Source: Kosakonia oryzae
GTDB lineage: Bacteria > Pseudomonadota > Gammaproteobacteria > Enterobacterales > Enterobacteriaceae
Direction: 5' to 3'
DNA length: 64,000 nucleotides
Assembly: GCF_001658025.2 (NCBI RefSeq)
Contig: NZ_CP014007.2
Span: forward strand, 4,836,001 to 4,900,000
Position numbers and translations under genes: made by a program. The notes beneath the pieces were generated by a model, which saw nothing but the letters and a program-made list of their open reading frames with translations, was not told the DNA's origin and ran no database searches. Shown in pieces: positions 9,457-20,094 of this stretch (the stretch's first letter is position 1; every line of letters starts with the position of its first letter).

Positions 9457-10413
9457 TCAGTAACCCATATTTTTCTTTTTCTCCAGCTCCTCTTTTGCCG
9501 TATCCGGCAGATAGAGCGTGGATTTGGTGATGGTCAGCTTCGGCGGCAGGGTGCCGTCTTTTTTGTATTTCTCTAACGCGTCGAATGCCGGGCCAGCCAT
9601 GTTCGGTGTCAGTTCGACGCTGGCATTGGCTTCGCCGTCAATCATCGCTTTGTAGATATCCGGCACGCCATCGATGGAGCCGGTCAGGATATCTTTGCCC
9701 GGTTTCAGACCCGCTTCTTTGATCGCCTGAATCGCACCGATCACCATGTCATCGTTATGGGCGTAAACCATGCAGATGTTTTTGCCGTTGTTTTCCGCCT
9801 TGATGAAGCTCTCCATCACCTCTTTACCCTTACTGCGAGTAAAGTCGCCGGATTGCGAACGGATGATCTTAATGTTGGGGGCTGTAGAAATGGCTTCGGC
9901 AAACCCTTTCTTACGATCGATCGCCACGCTGGCGCCGACGGTGCCTTGCAGTTCGACGACGTTACACGGTTTGCCAGCCACGGTTTTCACCAGCCATTCG
10001 CCAATCAGCTTGCCTTCAAGAATGTTGTTGGCGGTGACGGTGGTCATATAGAGCGATTTATCTTTAACATCGATGGAGCGATCGAGCAGGAATACCGGAA
10101 TTTTGGCGTCTTTCGCTTCTTTCAGTACCGGCTCCCAGCCCGTTGCCACCACTGGCGCAATAAAGATGGCGTCCACGCCCTGAGCGATAAACGAACGTAC
10201 GGCTTTGATCTGGTTTTCCTGTTTTTGCTGACCGTCAGCGATTTTCAGCGTAATGCCGCGTTTGCTGGCTTCGCTTTTCGCGACGTTGGTTTCAGCGGCT
10301 CGCCAGCCGGATTCTGATCCGACCTGCGAAAATCCTACGGTTAAAGGGGCGGCCATCGCCATAGACGACATGGCTGCCGAAACTGCTGTGACAAGAAGTA
10401 AGCGCTTCCACAT
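9457..10413 (-). CDS. ytfQ: Galactofuranose ABC transporter substrate-binding protein
   Basis: This periplasmic binding protein delivers galactofuranose (and possibly galactopyranose) to YtfRT-YjfF. It has 318 residues, with a signal peptide ending around AMA-AP at residues 21-23. The rest is a type I periplasmic-binding fold of the ribose-binding class (LTVGFSQVG at the first strand, then QGVDAIFIAPV). It is the first gene of ytfQRT-yjfF. Its 5' region contains a GalR-like operator and a separate inverted repeat, so induction by galactose sugars is likely. Confidence 0.96.
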   Translation of the reverse strand: MWKRLLLVTAVSAAMSSMAMAAPLTVGFSQVGSESGWRAAETNVAKSEASKRGITLKIADGQQKQENQIKAVRSFIAQGVDAIFIAPVVATGWEPVLKEAKDAKIPVFLLDRSIDVKDKSLYMTTVTANNILEGKLIGEWLVKTVAGKPCNVVELQGTVGASVAIDRKKGFAEAISTAPNIKIIRSQSGDFTRSKGKEVMESFIKAENNGKNICMVYAHNDDMVIGAIQAIKEAGLKPGKDILTGSIDGVPDIYKAMIDGEANASVELTPNMAGPAFDALEKYKKDGTLPPKLTITKSTLYLPDTAKEELEKKKNMGY

Positions 10414-10480
10414 AAGAGCATCCTCGTAGGGTTATTGTTGGCTACAACTTCACCTGCGGAGAAAACTATAGACAAACCGC

Positions 10481-10503
10481 GATGTAACAGAATGCGTTAC
10501 ATC
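10481..10503. promoter_or_regulatory. Inverted repeat upstream of ytfQ
   Basis: GATGTAAC and its exact complement GTTACATC are separated by 7 bases, 68 bases upstream of ytfQ. This spacing does not fit LacI-family sites, so the protein that might bind it is unknown. Confidence 0.45.
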
Positions 10504-10636
10504 ACAAATCGGAAAAGTGAATGAATTGTTGATTACCAGTTGAGATCTGGCGCGCGAAATGACGCACTCTTATGTACCCTAAATCCGCACTTGATCTTAT
10601 GGAAATTTAACTGTTGCAGGGTGGTGAAAAATTACG

Positions 10637-10652
10637 CTGTAATCGTTTCCAC
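10637..10652. promoter_or_regulatory. GalR/GalS-like operator upstream of ytfQ
   Basis: CTGTAATCGTTTCCAC matches the GalR/GalS consensus GTGKAANCGNTTNCAC at every defined position except the first. It lies 224 bases upstream of the ytfQ start. GalR-type control would suit a galactofuranose importer; I recall ytfQ being reported as a GalR target in E. coli. Confidence 0.6.
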
Positions 10653-10770
10653 AAAATTATTCAGTATGCTGCTATTGTTATGGATAAAACGGTCATGAAA
10701 AGGGGATGCGAAGCGCTCTGAAAATGTGTGAGTAAGTTAAAACAGGCGAAGACATTCACCGCCAGTTGGC

Positions 10771-10776
10771 TATAAT
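10771..10776 (+). promoter_or_regulatory. -10 box of the ppa promoter
   Basis: A perfect TATAAT lies 41 bases upstream of the ppa ATG. No good -35 hexamer is visible at 17 bases, so the strength is uncertain. Confidence 0.5.
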
Positions 10777-10816
10777 ACCCGGCACTTGTTTGCCACACAT
10801 TTTAAAGGAAACAAAC

Positions 10817-11347
10817 ATGAGCTTATTGAACGTCCCGGCGGGTAAAGATCTGCCAGAAGATATTTACGTGGTTATCGAAATTCCGGCTAACGCTGATCCG
10901 ATCAAATACGAAGTTGACAAAGAAAGCGGCGCGCTGTTCGTTGACCGTTTCATGTCCACCGCGATGTTCTATCCGTGCAACTACGGTTACATCAACCACA
11001 CCCTCTCCCTGGATGGTGACCCGGTTGACGTGCTGGTGCCGACGCCGTACCCGCTGGAGCCAGGCTCTGTGATCCGTTGCCGTCCGGTTGGCGTGCTGAA
11101 AATGACCGACGAATCTGGCGAAGATGCGAAACTGGTTGCGGTTCCGCACACCAAACTGAGCAAAGAGTACGATCACATTAAAGATGTGAACGACCTGCCG
11201 GAACTGCTGAAAGCGCAGATCACCCACTTCTTCGAGCACTACAAAGATCTCGAAAAAGGCAAATGGGTGAAAGTGGACGGTTGGGACAACGCTGAAGCCG
11301 CGAAAGCGGAAATCGTTGCTTCCTTCGAACGCGCTGCCAAAAAATAA
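10817..11347 (+). CDS. ppa: Inorganic pyrophosphatase
   Basis: This cytoplasmic enzyme hydrolyses pyrophosphate to phosphate and so drives biosynthetic reactions. The protein is 176 residues, identical in length to E. coli Ppa. The Mg-binding signature DGDPVDVLV starts at residue 66, and the lysine- and tyrosine-rich active-site segment around YGYI is present. The open frame extends to 10766, but AAGGAA upstream of the ATG at 10817 and the conserved [13 protein letters not shown] fix the start. It is monocistronic, with a strong terminator 13 bases after the stop. Confidence 0.98.
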   Translation: MSLLNVPAGKDLPEDIYVVIEIPANADPIKYEVDKESGALFVDRFMSTAMFYPCNYGYINHTLSLDGDPVDVLVPTPYPLEPGSVIRCRPVGVLKMTDESGEDAKLVAVPHTKLSKEYDHIKDVNDLPELLKAQITHFFEHYKDLEKGKWVKVDGWDNAEAAKAEIVASFERAAKK

Positions 11348-11359
11348 TACGCTTCAGTG

Positions 11360-11400
11360 AAAAAGCCCCGGTGCGCATTATGCGGCCGGGGCTTTTTTAT
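11360..11400 (+). terminator. ppa terminator
   Basis: The hairpin AAGCCCCGG / CCGGGGCTT is followed by a run of T residues just after the ppa stop. Confidence 0.9.
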
Positions 11401-11414
11401 GGCTGCGCATCGAT

Positions 11415-11485
11415 GAATCGCCTTACCCGGCCTGCACTGGGCAACGATCTGGATTAAGCATTGATCGGGTGCCATCCGGCGAAAA
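11415..11485. repeat. REP/BIME-like element
   Basis: The region contains CGCCTTACCCGGCCTGC, close to the enterobacterial REP core CGCCTTATCCGGCCTAC, and an oppositely oriented GTGCCATCCGGCG arm about 30 bases on. This is the layout of a degenerate BIME between the 3' ends of ppa and ytfP. Confidence 0.55.
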
Positions 11486-11501
11486 ATTTCTGCGGCCCGC
11501 C

Positions 11502-11531
11502 AAAGAAAAACCGCGCCATGCGGCGCGGTTC
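11502..11531 (-). terminator. Terminator of the tamA-tamB-ytfP operon
   Basis: On the minus strand AACCGCGCC, a 4-base loop and GGCGCGGTT are followed by TTTCTTT, 12 bases beyond the ytfP stop. Confidence 0.85.
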
Positions 11532-11542
11532 TCTATGACTAA

Positions 11543-11893
11543 TTACTTCTGGTACTGTTCCCTGTCCAGCCAGTTACCGCTTTCAATCAAGGTTCTTCCC
11601 TCAACCGAACGCTGGTACACATACATCCAGGCGCTGCCATAAGGCGTCTGGATCAGTTGACGTTTGTATTCGCCCCCTGCGGTACGTAAGGCATCCAGTT
11701 CACCGAGCGTTGCCGCGTCGATGCGGTAAACTTCACCCTTTACGTTTCCTTCGCCCGGAACAGCCCCCGGGTAATGCCCCAGACTATACAGCTGATGATT
11801 TTCGACGCAAAAGTCCCCCAGCCACTGAGCGTTGGTCATCCAGTGGCTGTTGCCCTGCTTGCGTCGTAAACTGCCGTAGACAAATATTCGCAT
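11543..11893 (-). CDS. ytfP: Gamma-glutamylcyclotransferase-fold protein YtfP
   Basis: This 116-residue protein belongs to the AIG2/GGCT family, whose members cleave or cyclise gamma-glutamyl groups; the substrate of YtfP is unknown. The diagnostic substrate loop starts at once (MRIFVYGSLRRKQGNSHW), and the family's short beta-barrel length fits (E. coli 113). It begins 2 bases after the tamB stop, so it is translationally coupled to the outer-membrane assembly genes in the order tamA-tamB-ytfP, an arrangement conserved in E. coli. Confidence 0.93.
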   Translation of the reverse strand: MRIFVYGSLRRKQGNSHWMTNAQWLGDFCVENHQLYSLGHYPGAVPGEGNVKGEVYRIDAATLGELDALRTAGGEYKRQLIQTPYGSAWMYVYQRSVEGRTLIESGNWLDREQYQK

Positions 11894-11895
11894 TG

Positions 11896-14800
11896 CTAAA
11901 ACTCAAACTGATAGAGCAAATCTAGTGCCTGATCTACGCCAGACACCGCTTCAAGATACAGCTTAGGCATCAGGCGATAACGTAACGTGAGAGTCGCCAG
12001 TGAGTCAAAAATTCCTACACCATATTTGACCTGTAGACCCGGCAGAACATAGCCGCTGACCACCACCTGGGAGGAGTCGCCTACCCCCTGAGTATCCAGC
12101 GCCAGATTGCTGACGCCGAATGTCTCGCCGATTTTACCCACAACCTGACCACTTTGTGCAACCCCTAAGCCAATCAGCATAGAGGTCATTGCCGCGCTGT
12201 CGCTCTGCTCGCTATCCAAACCCTGCCCGCGCAGCAGATAAGAGAGCGCTTCCTGCTGCGACATCGCCGGATCGGAGAAGATCTCAGCTTTCGGTTCATC
12301 CGCCGTACCGGTAACACGAACCCCGGCGATCACATCGTTCTCGGTCGACTCCGGATTACGAATCGCCTCAATGTTCAGCAGCGGTTGATCCGGCGGGCCG
12401 GAGAACAGCAGTTCGCCTTTGCGCACAATCAGATCCTGGCCATACGCATGGAAGCGCCCTTCCGGGATATTAATTTGCCCGTTCAGCCCCAGCCCTTGCT
12501 TATCCTGCGCCACTTTCAGGTCGCCGGTCAGCCGTGCTTTCAGACCGAAAGCATCCAGCCGCACGTTATTGCCGACGTGGACCGTCAGATTGCTGTTGAT
12601 CGGAATCGACGCGCTCTTTGGCTGCTCCGGTTGCAGATCGTTGTTGAGCATCACCTCATCACTGGAGACGCCCACTGCGCTTTCCGGCAGATCGTGCACC
12701 ACAATGCGCGCCCACGGCACATCGACATTCCCATCGAGCGTAAACAGGCTTGGCGTGGCTTCAAATACCACATCTGGCGAAACATCCAGCCGCACCATCG
12801 GCGGCACAGTAATGCGCACTTTACTGCCTTTCGCCGCCACGCGCGCACGCCAGTTATCCAGTTGCCGCCAGTCAGCATCCCCGCTGAGGTTAATCTGCCC
12901 TTGCCCGGTACGCACCACGCCCTGCAACGTCGAACTCATGCCGTTGAAATTGATCGCCAACTGGCTGGGCTGCATGTCAAACGGCATAAAGTTGCCCTCG
13001 ACATCCAGCCCGTTCAGCCCTAGCTGTCCGAACAATTGCGGGCTTTGTGCATTCCCCGCCAGCCGCAGGTTGGCATTCAGCGTCCCTGCGGCTTGCTCGC
13101 CACGGCTAAAGATGGCGTTGGCCATCGCCAGCGAGAAGTTACGGATGTTCACATTACCGCCCAGATTACGTCGTCCCTGCGGATCGGTAATCTGTAGCTG
13201 ACCGTCAAACTGGCCGTTGTTAGTCAGGCGAATCAGCCAGCCGAGATCGGCACGGTTGTTACGAAGCTGCGCATTCAGGTTCAGGGTATCGAACGCCACC
13301 GGCAGCGGCGCGCCATTCACTTCCTGGGTGACCTTCACGCCGCGCCCGGAAAGCGTCACCTCGCCCTGCGGCAGGCCCTCTTTGGTGGTGTCCCAACTTA
13401 CATCCGCCTTACCGCTGAATACGCCGCTGGCCTGCGTGGTATCCGGCATAAACGGTTTGAGCATCGCCAGATCGAAGCGATTCAGATTCACTACCGCGCG
13501 CCCTTCAGCGCCCGCATCGATAGTCTGCGGCACGCACAGTTCAGCGTTGGGGTTCAGCCAACAGTGCGGGCCGATAGCGATTTTCTGCTCCAGATTACGG
13601 TAGTCGAGAGTGATTGGCCGGTTGATCGACCACGGGCCAACCGGCGTGGCAAAGCGGGTATCGCTCAGCGTCCCTTTCCAGCGCTGCTGCTGGCGATCGA
13701 AGCTCCCGGCCAGATTTAACTGCCCGGAGACCGGCTCGCCCTGCACGCGCAACTGCAATTTGTGCTGCTTTTCGTTGCCGTCGGCATTCAGCGTTACCAG
13801 GCTGAGGTTCACGCCCGGCTGGGCGATACGCTCAATGCGCGCGTTGAGTTTCCCGGCGATCTGATCGCTGGACGTAACATCCCCTTCAACGCGAACGCGG
13901 GCGACAGACAGCTCCTGCCAGCGCAGTGCATTGGCGGTAATGTCCACCAGCGCCTGCGGCGCATCGACCGTACCGCGCACTTTCACCACCCCTTTCGCCG
14001 TTCCACCGAGGCCCGGCAAGGCGTTATTCAGCCCCGGCGCATCAATGTTAGCGTCGAGGTTCAAATCCTTAACCCCCAGTTCGCCTTTGATATCGGCGCT
14101 GTTTTTCCCCAGCGCCAGATGCAGGCCCGGGATCGTCCACTGCAAATAGCTGTTGCCCTTTAGTTGCCCGTCAACGCTCACTTTGTTTTGCTTCACGTTG
14201 CCGCTGAGTTTCAGCTCCGGCACATCCATCTGCCAGCTCCCGCCGTACAGGCTGCCGCGGGTTTTGATCAGGCCATTCAGTTTTGACGGCCACTCGGGGA
14301 AGGCTTTTGCCGTATCAATGCCATTAAGCGTCAGTTCGCCGCGCCAACTGATCGCCTGCTGCCAGTCGAGCAGCGCTTTCAGTTCGGTTTTCCCTTCCAG
14401 CGCGGCAACAGTCAACTTATCAAGGCTGATCTGCTGCGCGTTACCTTTACCGTCCAGCGTGATGGTTGCCGGGGGAATATCCTGCCCTTTCACCGCCGTG
14501 CGGAACGACAGCACGTAATCGGTCATTTTGCCGGAGAAGCTCAGTCTGGTATCGTCCGCCTGGAACTGTTTTGTCCCGGTAAACGGCCAGTAAAGTTGCT
14601 GGCTCGTCAACTCAAGGTTGAGCGGCAATCCCGCTTCGGCGAGCTGCGTTTGCGCCCGTAAGACCATATCAACCGGGCCGGAGAGATTCACACCAACCTC
14701 AAGCTGCTTACGCATTTCACCGCCAACTTTCAGCTTCACCTTCTCGCCCTTCAGCGGATCGATATTGAGTGTGCTGTTGAGGGTGATATCCACCGGCCAG

Positions 14801-15672
14801 TTATCATGCAGTTGCGCGCTGCCGGTGGCGTTTACCGTACCCTGGCTGGAGTCGATATCCAGCGCATCAAGCTTCATCTGTCCATCGATGCTGCTGACTT
14901 TCAACAGCAGGCTACTGACCAGAAGATCGGTGTCGCCGGTCAGGCGCAACTGTTCGCCGCGGAACTCCTCAATATTGAGGTTCAACGGCAGGTGCACATC
15001 GGTCATTTCCGGCAGCAGCGGTTTGTCAAACAGCGCTTTCAGCGTTTCGCCCAGTGGTTTTTCCTGCGGCTGCGGGTTCTGGATCTTCGGCTCCACCACC
15101 TCTTTTTGCGCGACATTGGCCACTTTCGGCAGCGCAATTAACAACCCTTTCAGCGAGGTCGGCGTCAGCGTCAGGTTCTTTTCTTGCCAGTTCAGCCCGG
15201 TGCTGAAATCCATCACCGATACCGTGGTGTCATCGATTTTGATGTTTACCTTGTTCAGCGCCACCCGGCTTAAGGTAATCGGATAGGGCGTGGAGAGATT
15301 GAGCGGCCCGCTCTCCTCTTCCTTTACGGGCGCGCTCTGCGGCATTTGTTTGCTGTCGATAGCGACGTTAATCTCTTTCAGCGACAGATCGTTGACGCAC
15401 AAACTGCTGTTACGCAGGCAACCCAGTTTGACCGCAAGGTGGATCTCCCCGGCATTGACCGCCACGCCAGGCTGCGTATAGCGCAGGTTTTTCAGCGTCA
15501 GATCGCGCCAGCCGCCGGTAACCTGGCCGATTTCCAGCCCCGGTACCCAGCGGTTTGCTGCGTTAAACAGCAGATGCAGCCCGCTGGTGGTCCCCACCAG
15601 AAAGGCAACGGTTGCCAGCAGCAGCAGGATAAACACCAGTACGCCGAGGCTGATTTTCTTCCATAAACTCAT
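11896..15672 (-). CDS. tamB: Translocation and assembly module inner-membrane protein TamB
   Basis: This very large AsmA-like protein (1258 residues; E. coli 1259) is anchored in the inner membrane by one N-terminal segment (about 7-29) and spans the periplasm as a long beta-rich groove. The C-terminal DUF490 (TamB_C) domain contacts TamA, ending in [22 protein letters not shown] (phenylalanine last, as in many barrel-interacting proteins). With TamA it assists insertion of some autotransporters, and AsmA-like proteins also carry phospholipid to the outer membrane. Its start overlaps the tamA stop by 4 bases. Confidence 0.97.
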   Translation of the reverse strand: MSLWKKISLGVLVFILLLLATVAFLVGTTSGLHLLFNAANRWVPGLEIGQVTGGWRDLTLKNLRYTQPGVAVNAGEIHLAVKLGCLRNSSLCVNDLSLKEINVAIDSKQMPQSAPVKEEESGPLNLSTPYPITLSRVALNKVNIKIDDTTVSVMDFSTGLNWQEKNLTLTPTSLKGLLIALPKVANVAQKEVVEPKIQNPQPQEKPLGETLKALFDKPLLPEMTDVHLPLNLNIEEFRGEQLRLTGDTDLLVSSLLLKVSSIDGQMKLDALDIDSSQGTVNATGSAQLHDNWPVDITLNSTLNIDPLKGEKVKLKVGGEMRKQLEVGVNLSGPVDMVLRAQTQLAEAGLPLNLELTSQQLYWPFTGTKQFQADDTRLSFSGKMTDYVLSFRTAVKGQDIPPATITLDGKGNAQQISLDKLTVAALEGKTELKALLDWQQAISWRGELTLNGIDTAKAFPEWPSKLNGLIKTRGSLYGGSWQMDVPELKLSGNVKQNKVSVDGQLKGNSYLQWTIPGLHLALGKNSADIKGELGVKDLNLDANIDAPGLNNALPGLGGTAKGVVKVRGTVDAPQALVDITANALRWQELSVARVRVEGDVTSSDQIAGKLNARIERIAQPGVNLSLVTLNADGNEKQHKLQLRVQGEPVSGQLNLAGSFDRQQQRWKGTLSDTRFATPVGPWSINRPITLDYRNLEQKIAIGPHCWLNPNAELCVPQTIDAGAEGRAVVNLNRFDLAMLKPFMPDTTQASGVFSGKADVSWDTTKEGLPQGEVTLSGRGVKVTQEVNGAPLPVAFDTLNLNAQLRNNRADLGWLIRLTNNGQFDGQLQITDPQGRRNLGGNVNIRNFSLAMANAIFSRGEQAAGTLNANLRLAGNAQSPQLFGQLGLNGLDVEGNFMPFDMQPSQLAINFNGMSSTLQGVVRTGQGQINLSGDADWRQLDNWRARVAAKGSKVRITVPPMVRLDVSPDVVFEATPSLFTLDGNVDVPWARIVVHDLPESAVGVSSDEVMLNNDLQPEQPKSASIPINSNLTVHVGNNVRLDAFGLKARLTGDLKVAQDKQGLGLNGQINIPEGRFHAYGQDLIVRKGELLFSGPPDQPLLNIEAIRNPESTENDVIAGVRVTGTADEPKAEIFSDPAMSQQEALSYLLRGQGLDSEQSDSAAMTSMLIGLGVAQSGQVVGKIGETFGVSNLALDTQGVGDSSQVVVSGYVLPGLQVKYGVGIFDSLATLTLRYRLMPKLYLEAVSGVDQALDLLYQFEF

Positions 15673-17402
15673 AATTCTGGCCCCAGACCGATGTAAAACT
15701 GTAATCCGTGTTCATCTTTATCGCCGACCGGCACGGCGAAATCGAGCTTGATAGGCCCGACCGGCGATTCCCAGCGTACGCCAACGCCGGTCCCGGTTTT
15801 AAAATCGCTGCGCCGGATGTCGCTGACCGCTTCGCCGCTGTCAACAAATACGGCGCCCCACCATTTCCCGGTCACGTTGTACTGGTACTCCAGCGAACCG
15901 GTCGCCAACTTGGATGCCCCGATCAGCTTGCCGTCATCATCTCTTGGCGCGATGGATTTGTATTTGTAACCGCGAATACTGCGATCGCCCCCGGCGAAGA
16001 AGCGCAGATCCGGCGGTACGCGGTTGAAATCACCGGTTTCGATCCAACCGAGATTGCCGCGCGCCACAAAGCGATGGCGATCGTAAAGCGTGCGGATCCA
16101 GACGTTTTGCGCCTGCAATACGAGGAAATCGACATCCGATCCCCAGGCGGTGTTGGAGTAATCAACCGAGTAGCGTTGCGAGTCGCCCCAGGTCGGCATC
16201 AGGCCGCCGCGCGAGCGGGTACGGCTGATCATCACGCCGGGGTAGAGCAGCATGGTGGTGTTGGTGACGCTGGCCTGAGTAAAGTGGTCGAGGCTCCAGC
16301 GCAGGTTAATCGCTCGCTGCCAGCCGCTGGAGAGATCCCAGTAGCGCGACAGCGCAAGCGTGGTGGAATCCGCTTCAGTATCGTTCAGATCGGTACGTTT
16401 AAAGCCGCCCTGAACCAGATAATATTGCTCCAGTGGATTTTTCAGCAGCGGCATTTTATAGCTGAAATCAAGCTGCTGTTCCGGCGCCGAGACGCTCATG
16501 CTGGTGGTCAGGCTGTGGCCGTAAGAGTTCATCCACGGCTTTTTCCACGTCGCTTTAACGCGCGGCCCGACATCGGTGGAGTAGCCAACCCCCGTTTCGA
16601 TGGTATTTTCCGTACGTGGTGACACCACGCCTTTCAGCGGCAGCACTTTGGTCCTACGCGCTTTATCAAATTCCGGAGCAACCACAACAGAGTTAAACCA
16701 GCCGGTGGCGGACAGGCGACGGTTCAGCTCCGCCAGATCCTGGGTCTGGTAGTAATCCCCTTCATGAAACGGGACGAGGTTTTGCAGATATTCGTCGCGA
16801 ATTTGCGAACCTTCAAAGGTCACCGCGCCAAAGCGGTAACGCTGGCCGCTGTCGTAGTCGATATCCCAGAAGGCCTGGTGGCGATCGAGCGCAACGCCGA
16901 GCTGGCTTTTAATAAACTGACTGTCAAAGTAGCCTTTGCGCAGCGCCACATTGGTGAGGGATTTTTTGAAATTGTCGTAATCGTTATGGTGCAGCACGGT
17001 GCCGATGGCGGGACGCTTTTTGAGCAGCGCCAGGTAATCGCTGTCGTCACGTGCGCCGCCGCGCAGGATCACGTTGGTGCCGCCAATCAACACCGGTTCA
17101 CCCGCAGAGACGCGGGCAATCAATACCTGACGCCCTTTTGCTGGTGGCGGCAGCAGTTCGAAATCAATGGTAGGTTCGTAGTAACCTAAGGCTTTCAACC
17201 CTTCGCGGATAGCATCATCAACACGTGCCTGAAAACGCCGATCCGGCGTCACTTCGTCACTCTGGATAGTGGACAACTGAGCGCGCACATTCTTTTGCAG
17301 TTCGCCCGTTAATCCCTCCAGTTTTAATCGTACATTCGCGGCAAAAGCCGTTTCACTCGCCAGCAACAAACCGGCAAAACATAAAAGACGGATCTTTGGC
17401 AC
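15669..17402 (-). CDS. tamA: Outer-membrane Omp85-family protein TamA
   Basis: TamA is the outer-membrane subunit of the TAM complex, 577 residues as in E. coli. A signal peptide ends at AFA-AN (residue 22). Three POTRA domains follow (about 23-265), then a 16-strand Omp85 barrel with the lid-lock type motif [16 protein letters not shown] near residue 465-480 and a C-terminal strand ending FYIGLGPEL. It heads the tamA-tamB-ytfP operon and is divergent from msrA across a 244-base region. Confidence 0.97.
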   Translation of the reverse strand: MPKIRLLCFAGLLLASETAFAANVRLKLEGLTGELQKNVRAQLSTIQSDEVTPDRRFQARVDDAIREGLKALGYYEPTIDFELLPPPAKGRQVLIARVSAGEPVLIGGTNVILRGGARDDSDYLALLKKRPAIGTVLHHNDYDNFKKSLTNVALRKGYFDSQFIKSQLGVALDRHQAFWDIDYDSGQRYRFGAVTFEGSQIRDEYLQNLVPFHEGDYYQTQDLAELNRRLSATGWFNSVVVAPEFDKARRTKVLPLKGVVSPRTENTIETGVGYSTDVGPRVKATWKKPWMNSYGHSLTTSMSVSAPEQQLDFSYKMPLLKNPLEQYYLVQGGFKRTDLNDTEADSTTLALSRYWDLSSGWQRAINLRWSLDHFTQASVTNTTMLLYPGVMISRTRSRGGLMPTWGDSQRYSVDYSNTAWGSDVDFLVLQAQNVWIRTLYDRHRFVARGNLGWIETGDFNRVPPDLRFFAGGDRSIRGYKYKSIAPRDDDGKLIGASKLATGSLEYQYNVTGKWWGAVFVDSGEAVSDIRRSDFKTGTGVGVRWESPVGPIKLDFAVPVGDKDEHGLQFYIGLGPEL

Positions 17403-17646
17403 GTTCTCTCCTGAATATCCTTGTTCCCACCTCTGGAAGGAAACGTAAGCGCAACTCCGCGCTGAGCCTGGTCGGCTTTTATGCAGAACACAGACTGATA
17501 AAAACCCGCTAATGCAGGTTGAAAAACGGACGGCTAGCCCAAAATTTCTTATGTTTAAATCTAGCCTGATTTGTGGTGTTTATTGTGTTAAAACACACGC
17601 CGCAACACAACCCTAACCGCAATTACTCTCGCCGGGAGGTATCACC

Positions 17647-18291
17647 GTGAGCTTTTTTGATAAAAAAGACCTTGTTTCTCAGTCAGATGCATTGCCCGGA
17701 CGCAATACACCCATGCCTGTCGCCAGTTTACACGCTGTTAACGAGCATTCAATGAGCCATGTTCCCGAAGGTATGGAGATTGCGCTGTTTGCTATGGGCT
17801 GTTTCTGGGGCGTAGAGCGCCTGTTCTGGCAGTTGCCGGGCGTCTACAGCACCGCTGCGGGCTACACCGGCGGCTATACGCCAAATCCGACCTACCGCGA
17901 AGTGTGCACAGGGCAGACCGGCCATGCCGAAGCCGTGCGCGTGGTGTACGACCCGAAAGTGGTGAGTTACGAGCAGTTGCTGCAGGTGTTCTGGGAAAAC
18001 CACGATCCGGCACAGGGAATGCGTCAGGGTAACGATCTCGGCACCCAGTACCGCTCCGCAATCTACCCGCTGACGCCGGAGCAAAACGCCGCCGCGCGCG
18101 CCAGCCTTGAACGCTTCCAGGCAGCCATGCGCAGCGCCGGAGATGCACGTACCGTGACCACGGAGATCAAATCCGCAACGCCGTTCTACTACGCGGAAGA
18201 TGAGCACCAACAGTATCTGTATAAAAACCCGCATGGATACTGCGGTATCGGTGGGATTGGGGTTTGTTTACCACCGCAGCTTAACCCATAA
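17647..18291 (+). CDS. msrA: Peptide methionine-S-sulfoxide reductase A
   Basis: MsrA repairs methionine-S-sulfoxide in proteins and free methionine after oxidative damage. There are 214 residues (E. coli 212). The catalytic cysteine is C52 in AMGCFWGVE; two recycling cysteines lie in the C-terminal [15 protein letters not shown]. The start is GTG at 17647, preceded by GGGAGGT at good spacing, and its N-terminus [11 protein letters not shown] aligns with E. coli MsrA. It stands alone, divergent from tamA. Confidence 0.97.
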   Translation: MSFFDKKDLVSQSDALPGRNTPMPVASLHAVNEHSMSHVPEGMEIALFAMGCFWGVERLFWQLPGVYSTAAGYTGGYTPNPTYREVCTGQTGHAEAVRVVYDPKVVSYEQLLQVFWENHDPAQGMRQGNDLGTQYRSAIYPLTPEQNAAARASLERFQAAMRSAGDARTVTTEIKSATPFYYAEDEHQQYLYKNPHGYCGIGGIGVCLPPQLNP

Positions 18292-18359
18292 AATAGTAAG
18301 GGAATTCTCAGACAATTCGGCGAAAATTAAGCCTCTGGCAGCTAGCGACAGGCTTACGC

Positions 18360-18405
18360 TATACTACCCCTCGAAATTGCCGGCTCACCGCTTCGGGCCG
18401 GCTTT
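18360..18405 (+). promoter_or_regulatory. Putative paeA promoter and leader hairpin
   Basis: A TATACT -10-like box at 18360-18365 is followed by a hairpin with GCCGGC arms (18379-18384 and 18397-18402) and a short TTTCATT run. About 70 more bases separate the hairpin from the paeA start. A terminator-like structure in the leader would suit attenuation, but this is inferred from position alone. Confidence 0.4.
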
Positions 18406-18470
18406 CATTGTGTTTACCACATGGATATTCAAAACCCCTTCCGAGGATCCGGTTAATAGCTGGATAAATT

Positions 18471-19808
18471 ATGTTAAACAGCATTTTAGTCATACTCTGT
18501 CTGATCGCGGTAAGTGCGTTTTTCTCGTTGTCAGAGATCTCACTCGCCGCATCGCGAAAAATTAAGCTCAAACTGCTTGCCGATGAAGGCAACATCAACG
18601 CGCAACGCATTCTGAAAATGCAGGAAACGCCCGGCATGTTCTTTACGGTGGTGCAAATTGGTCTTAACGCCGTCGCCATTCTTGGCGGTATCGTCGGTGA
18701 TGCGGCTTTCTCTCCCGTTTTTCACAGCATGTTGATCAACGTGGTTTCCCCGGAGCTGGCCGAACAGCTCAGCTTTATTATCTCCTTCTCGCTGGTGACC
18801 GGGCTGTTTATTCTGTTCGCCGACCTGACACCGAAACGCATCGGTATGATTGCGCCCGAAGCCGTGGCTTTGCGTATCATCAACCCGATGCGCTTCTGTT
18901 TGTTCCTTTTCCGCCCGCTGGTCTGGTTCTTCAACGGCCTGGCCAACGTCATCTTCCGTATTTTCAAACTGCCGATGGCGCGCAAAGACGACATCACCTC
19001 CGACGATATTTATGCCGTTGTGGAAGCCGGTGCCTTAGCCGGGGTGTTGCGTAAACAGGAACATGAACTGATTGAGAACGTGTTTGAACTGGAGTCACGC
19101 ACCGTGCCGTCGTCAATGACTTCGCGCGAGAACGTGATTTGGTTCGATCTGCATGAAGATGAGCAGAGCCTGAAAAACAAAGTCTCCGAACATCCGCATT
19201 CTAAATTTCTGGTCTGTAATGGTGATATCGACCATATTGTCGGCTATGTCGATTCCAAAGATTTGCTCAACCGCGTGCTGGCGAATCAAAGCATGGCGCT
19301 CAACAGCGGCGTGCAGATCCGCAACACACTGATCGTGCCGGATACCTTAACCCTGTCGGAAGCGCTGGAAAGTTTCAAAACCGCCGGTGAGGACTTCGCG
19401 GTAATCATGAACGAATACGCGCTGGTGGTCGGGGTTATCACCCTTAATGACGTGATGACCACGCTGATGGGCGATCTGATCGGCCAGGGGCTGGAAGAGA
19501 TGATTGTCGCCCGTGATGAAAACTCATGGCTGATAGATGGCGGCACGCCGATTGATGACGTGATGCGCGTGCTGGATATCGATGAATTCCCGCAGTCCGG
19601 CAACTATGAAACCATCGGCGGTTTTATGATGTTTATGCTGCGTAAGATCCCGAAGCGCACCGATGCGGTGAAATTCTCCGGCTACAAATTTGAGGTGGTG
19701 GATATCGATAACTACCGCATCGATCAGCTGCTGGTTACCCGTATCGACACTCGCGCGGCGGTGCTGACGCCGAAGCTACCTGACGCGGAAGATAAAGGCG
19801 CGGCGTAA
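18471..19808 (+). CDS. paeA: Polyamine export protein PaeA (YtfL), CNNM/CorC-type
   Basis: This inner-membrane protein has 445 residues (E. coli YtfL 447). A DUF21 membrane domain with about four segments (residues 1-190) is followed by a pair of CBS domains (about 200-330) and a small CorC_HlyC domain (about 350-430, starting DENSWLIDGGTP). YtfL was renamed PaeA because it exports cadaverine and putrescine in Salmonella and E. coli. The family was formerly annotated as hemolysin, which is misleading. It is monocistronic, with a clear terminator downstream. Confidence 0.95.
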   Translation: MLNSILVILCLIAVSAFFSLSEISLAASRKIKLKLLADEGNINAQRILKMQETPGMFFTVVQIGLNAVAILGGIVGDAAFSPVFHSMLINVVSPELAEQLSFIISFSLVTGLFILFADLTPKRIGMIAPEAVALRIINPMRFCLFLFRPLVWFFNGLANVIFRIFKLPMARKDDITSDDIYAVVEAGALAGVLRKQEHELIENVFELESRTVPSSMTSRENVIWFDLHEDEQSLKNKVSEHPHSKFLVCNGDIDHIVGYVDSKDLLNRVLANQSMALNSGVQIRNTLIVPDTLTLSEALESFKTAGEDFAVIMNEYALVVGVITLNDVMTTLMGDLIGQGLEEMIVARDENSWLIDGGTPIDDVMRVLDIDEFPQSGNYETIGGFMMFMLRKIPKRTDAVKFSGYKFEVVDIDNYRIDQLLVTRIDTRAAVLTPKLPDAEDKGAA

Positions 19809-19826
19809 TCGCCTGCTGAAATATCA

Positions 19827-19853
19827 ACGGCCCCTGTGGGGCCGTTTTTTTAT
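19827..19853 (+). terminator. paeA terminator
   Basis: ACGGCCCC-TGT-GGGGCCGT is followed by TTTTTT, 20 bases past the paeA stop. Confidence 0.9.
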
Positions 19854-19887
19854 AGTACTTAAACTACTGCATAGCACAACGGGTTGG

Positions 19888-20094
19888 TTAAGCCATCTCA
19901 GTTTGCAGACGCATAACCTGACGGTTGACTTCGGACATCACAGAGAGATGCTGTTTGTCCTTCACTTTCGGGATAAGGATCTTACCCTTGTCGAACTCGA
20001 AAGCGCCAACGTCCTTGATATACAACCGTCCACGGAACAGGATTTTTACGTACTTAGCCACCTGAAGTGGGTTGTAACGCTGGAAAATTTTCAT
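19888..20094 (-). CDS. ytfK: Stringent-response modulator YtfK (DUF1107)
   Basis: The 68-residue basic cytoplasmic protein is almost identical to E. coli YtfK, with the conserved run [17 protein letters not shown]. In E. coli YtfK binds SpoT and tips it toward (p)ppGpp synthesis during phosphate or fatty-acid starvation. The protein has no known catalytic motif. An AGGAG-like site precedes the ATG. It is transcribed divergently from ytfJ and stands alone. Confidence 0.95.
   Translation of the reverse strand: MKIFQRYNPLQVAKYVKILFRGRLYIKDVGAFEFDKGKILIPKVKDKQHLSVMSEVNRQVMRLQTEMA

Larger units (their letters stand above)
10414..10816. other. ytfQ-ppa divergent intergenic region
   Basis: This 403-base control region lies between divergent ytfQ and ppa. 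It holds an inverted repeat at 10481-10503, a GalR/GalS-type operator at 10637-10652 and the ppa -10 box at 10771. No protein-coding sequence was recognised. Confidence 0.7.

Noticed and set aside
18200-18565. Open frame bridging msrA and paeA on the plus strand
   Set aside because: It overlaps the coding ends of both real genes out of frame and covers their regulatory gap; no domain was recognised.
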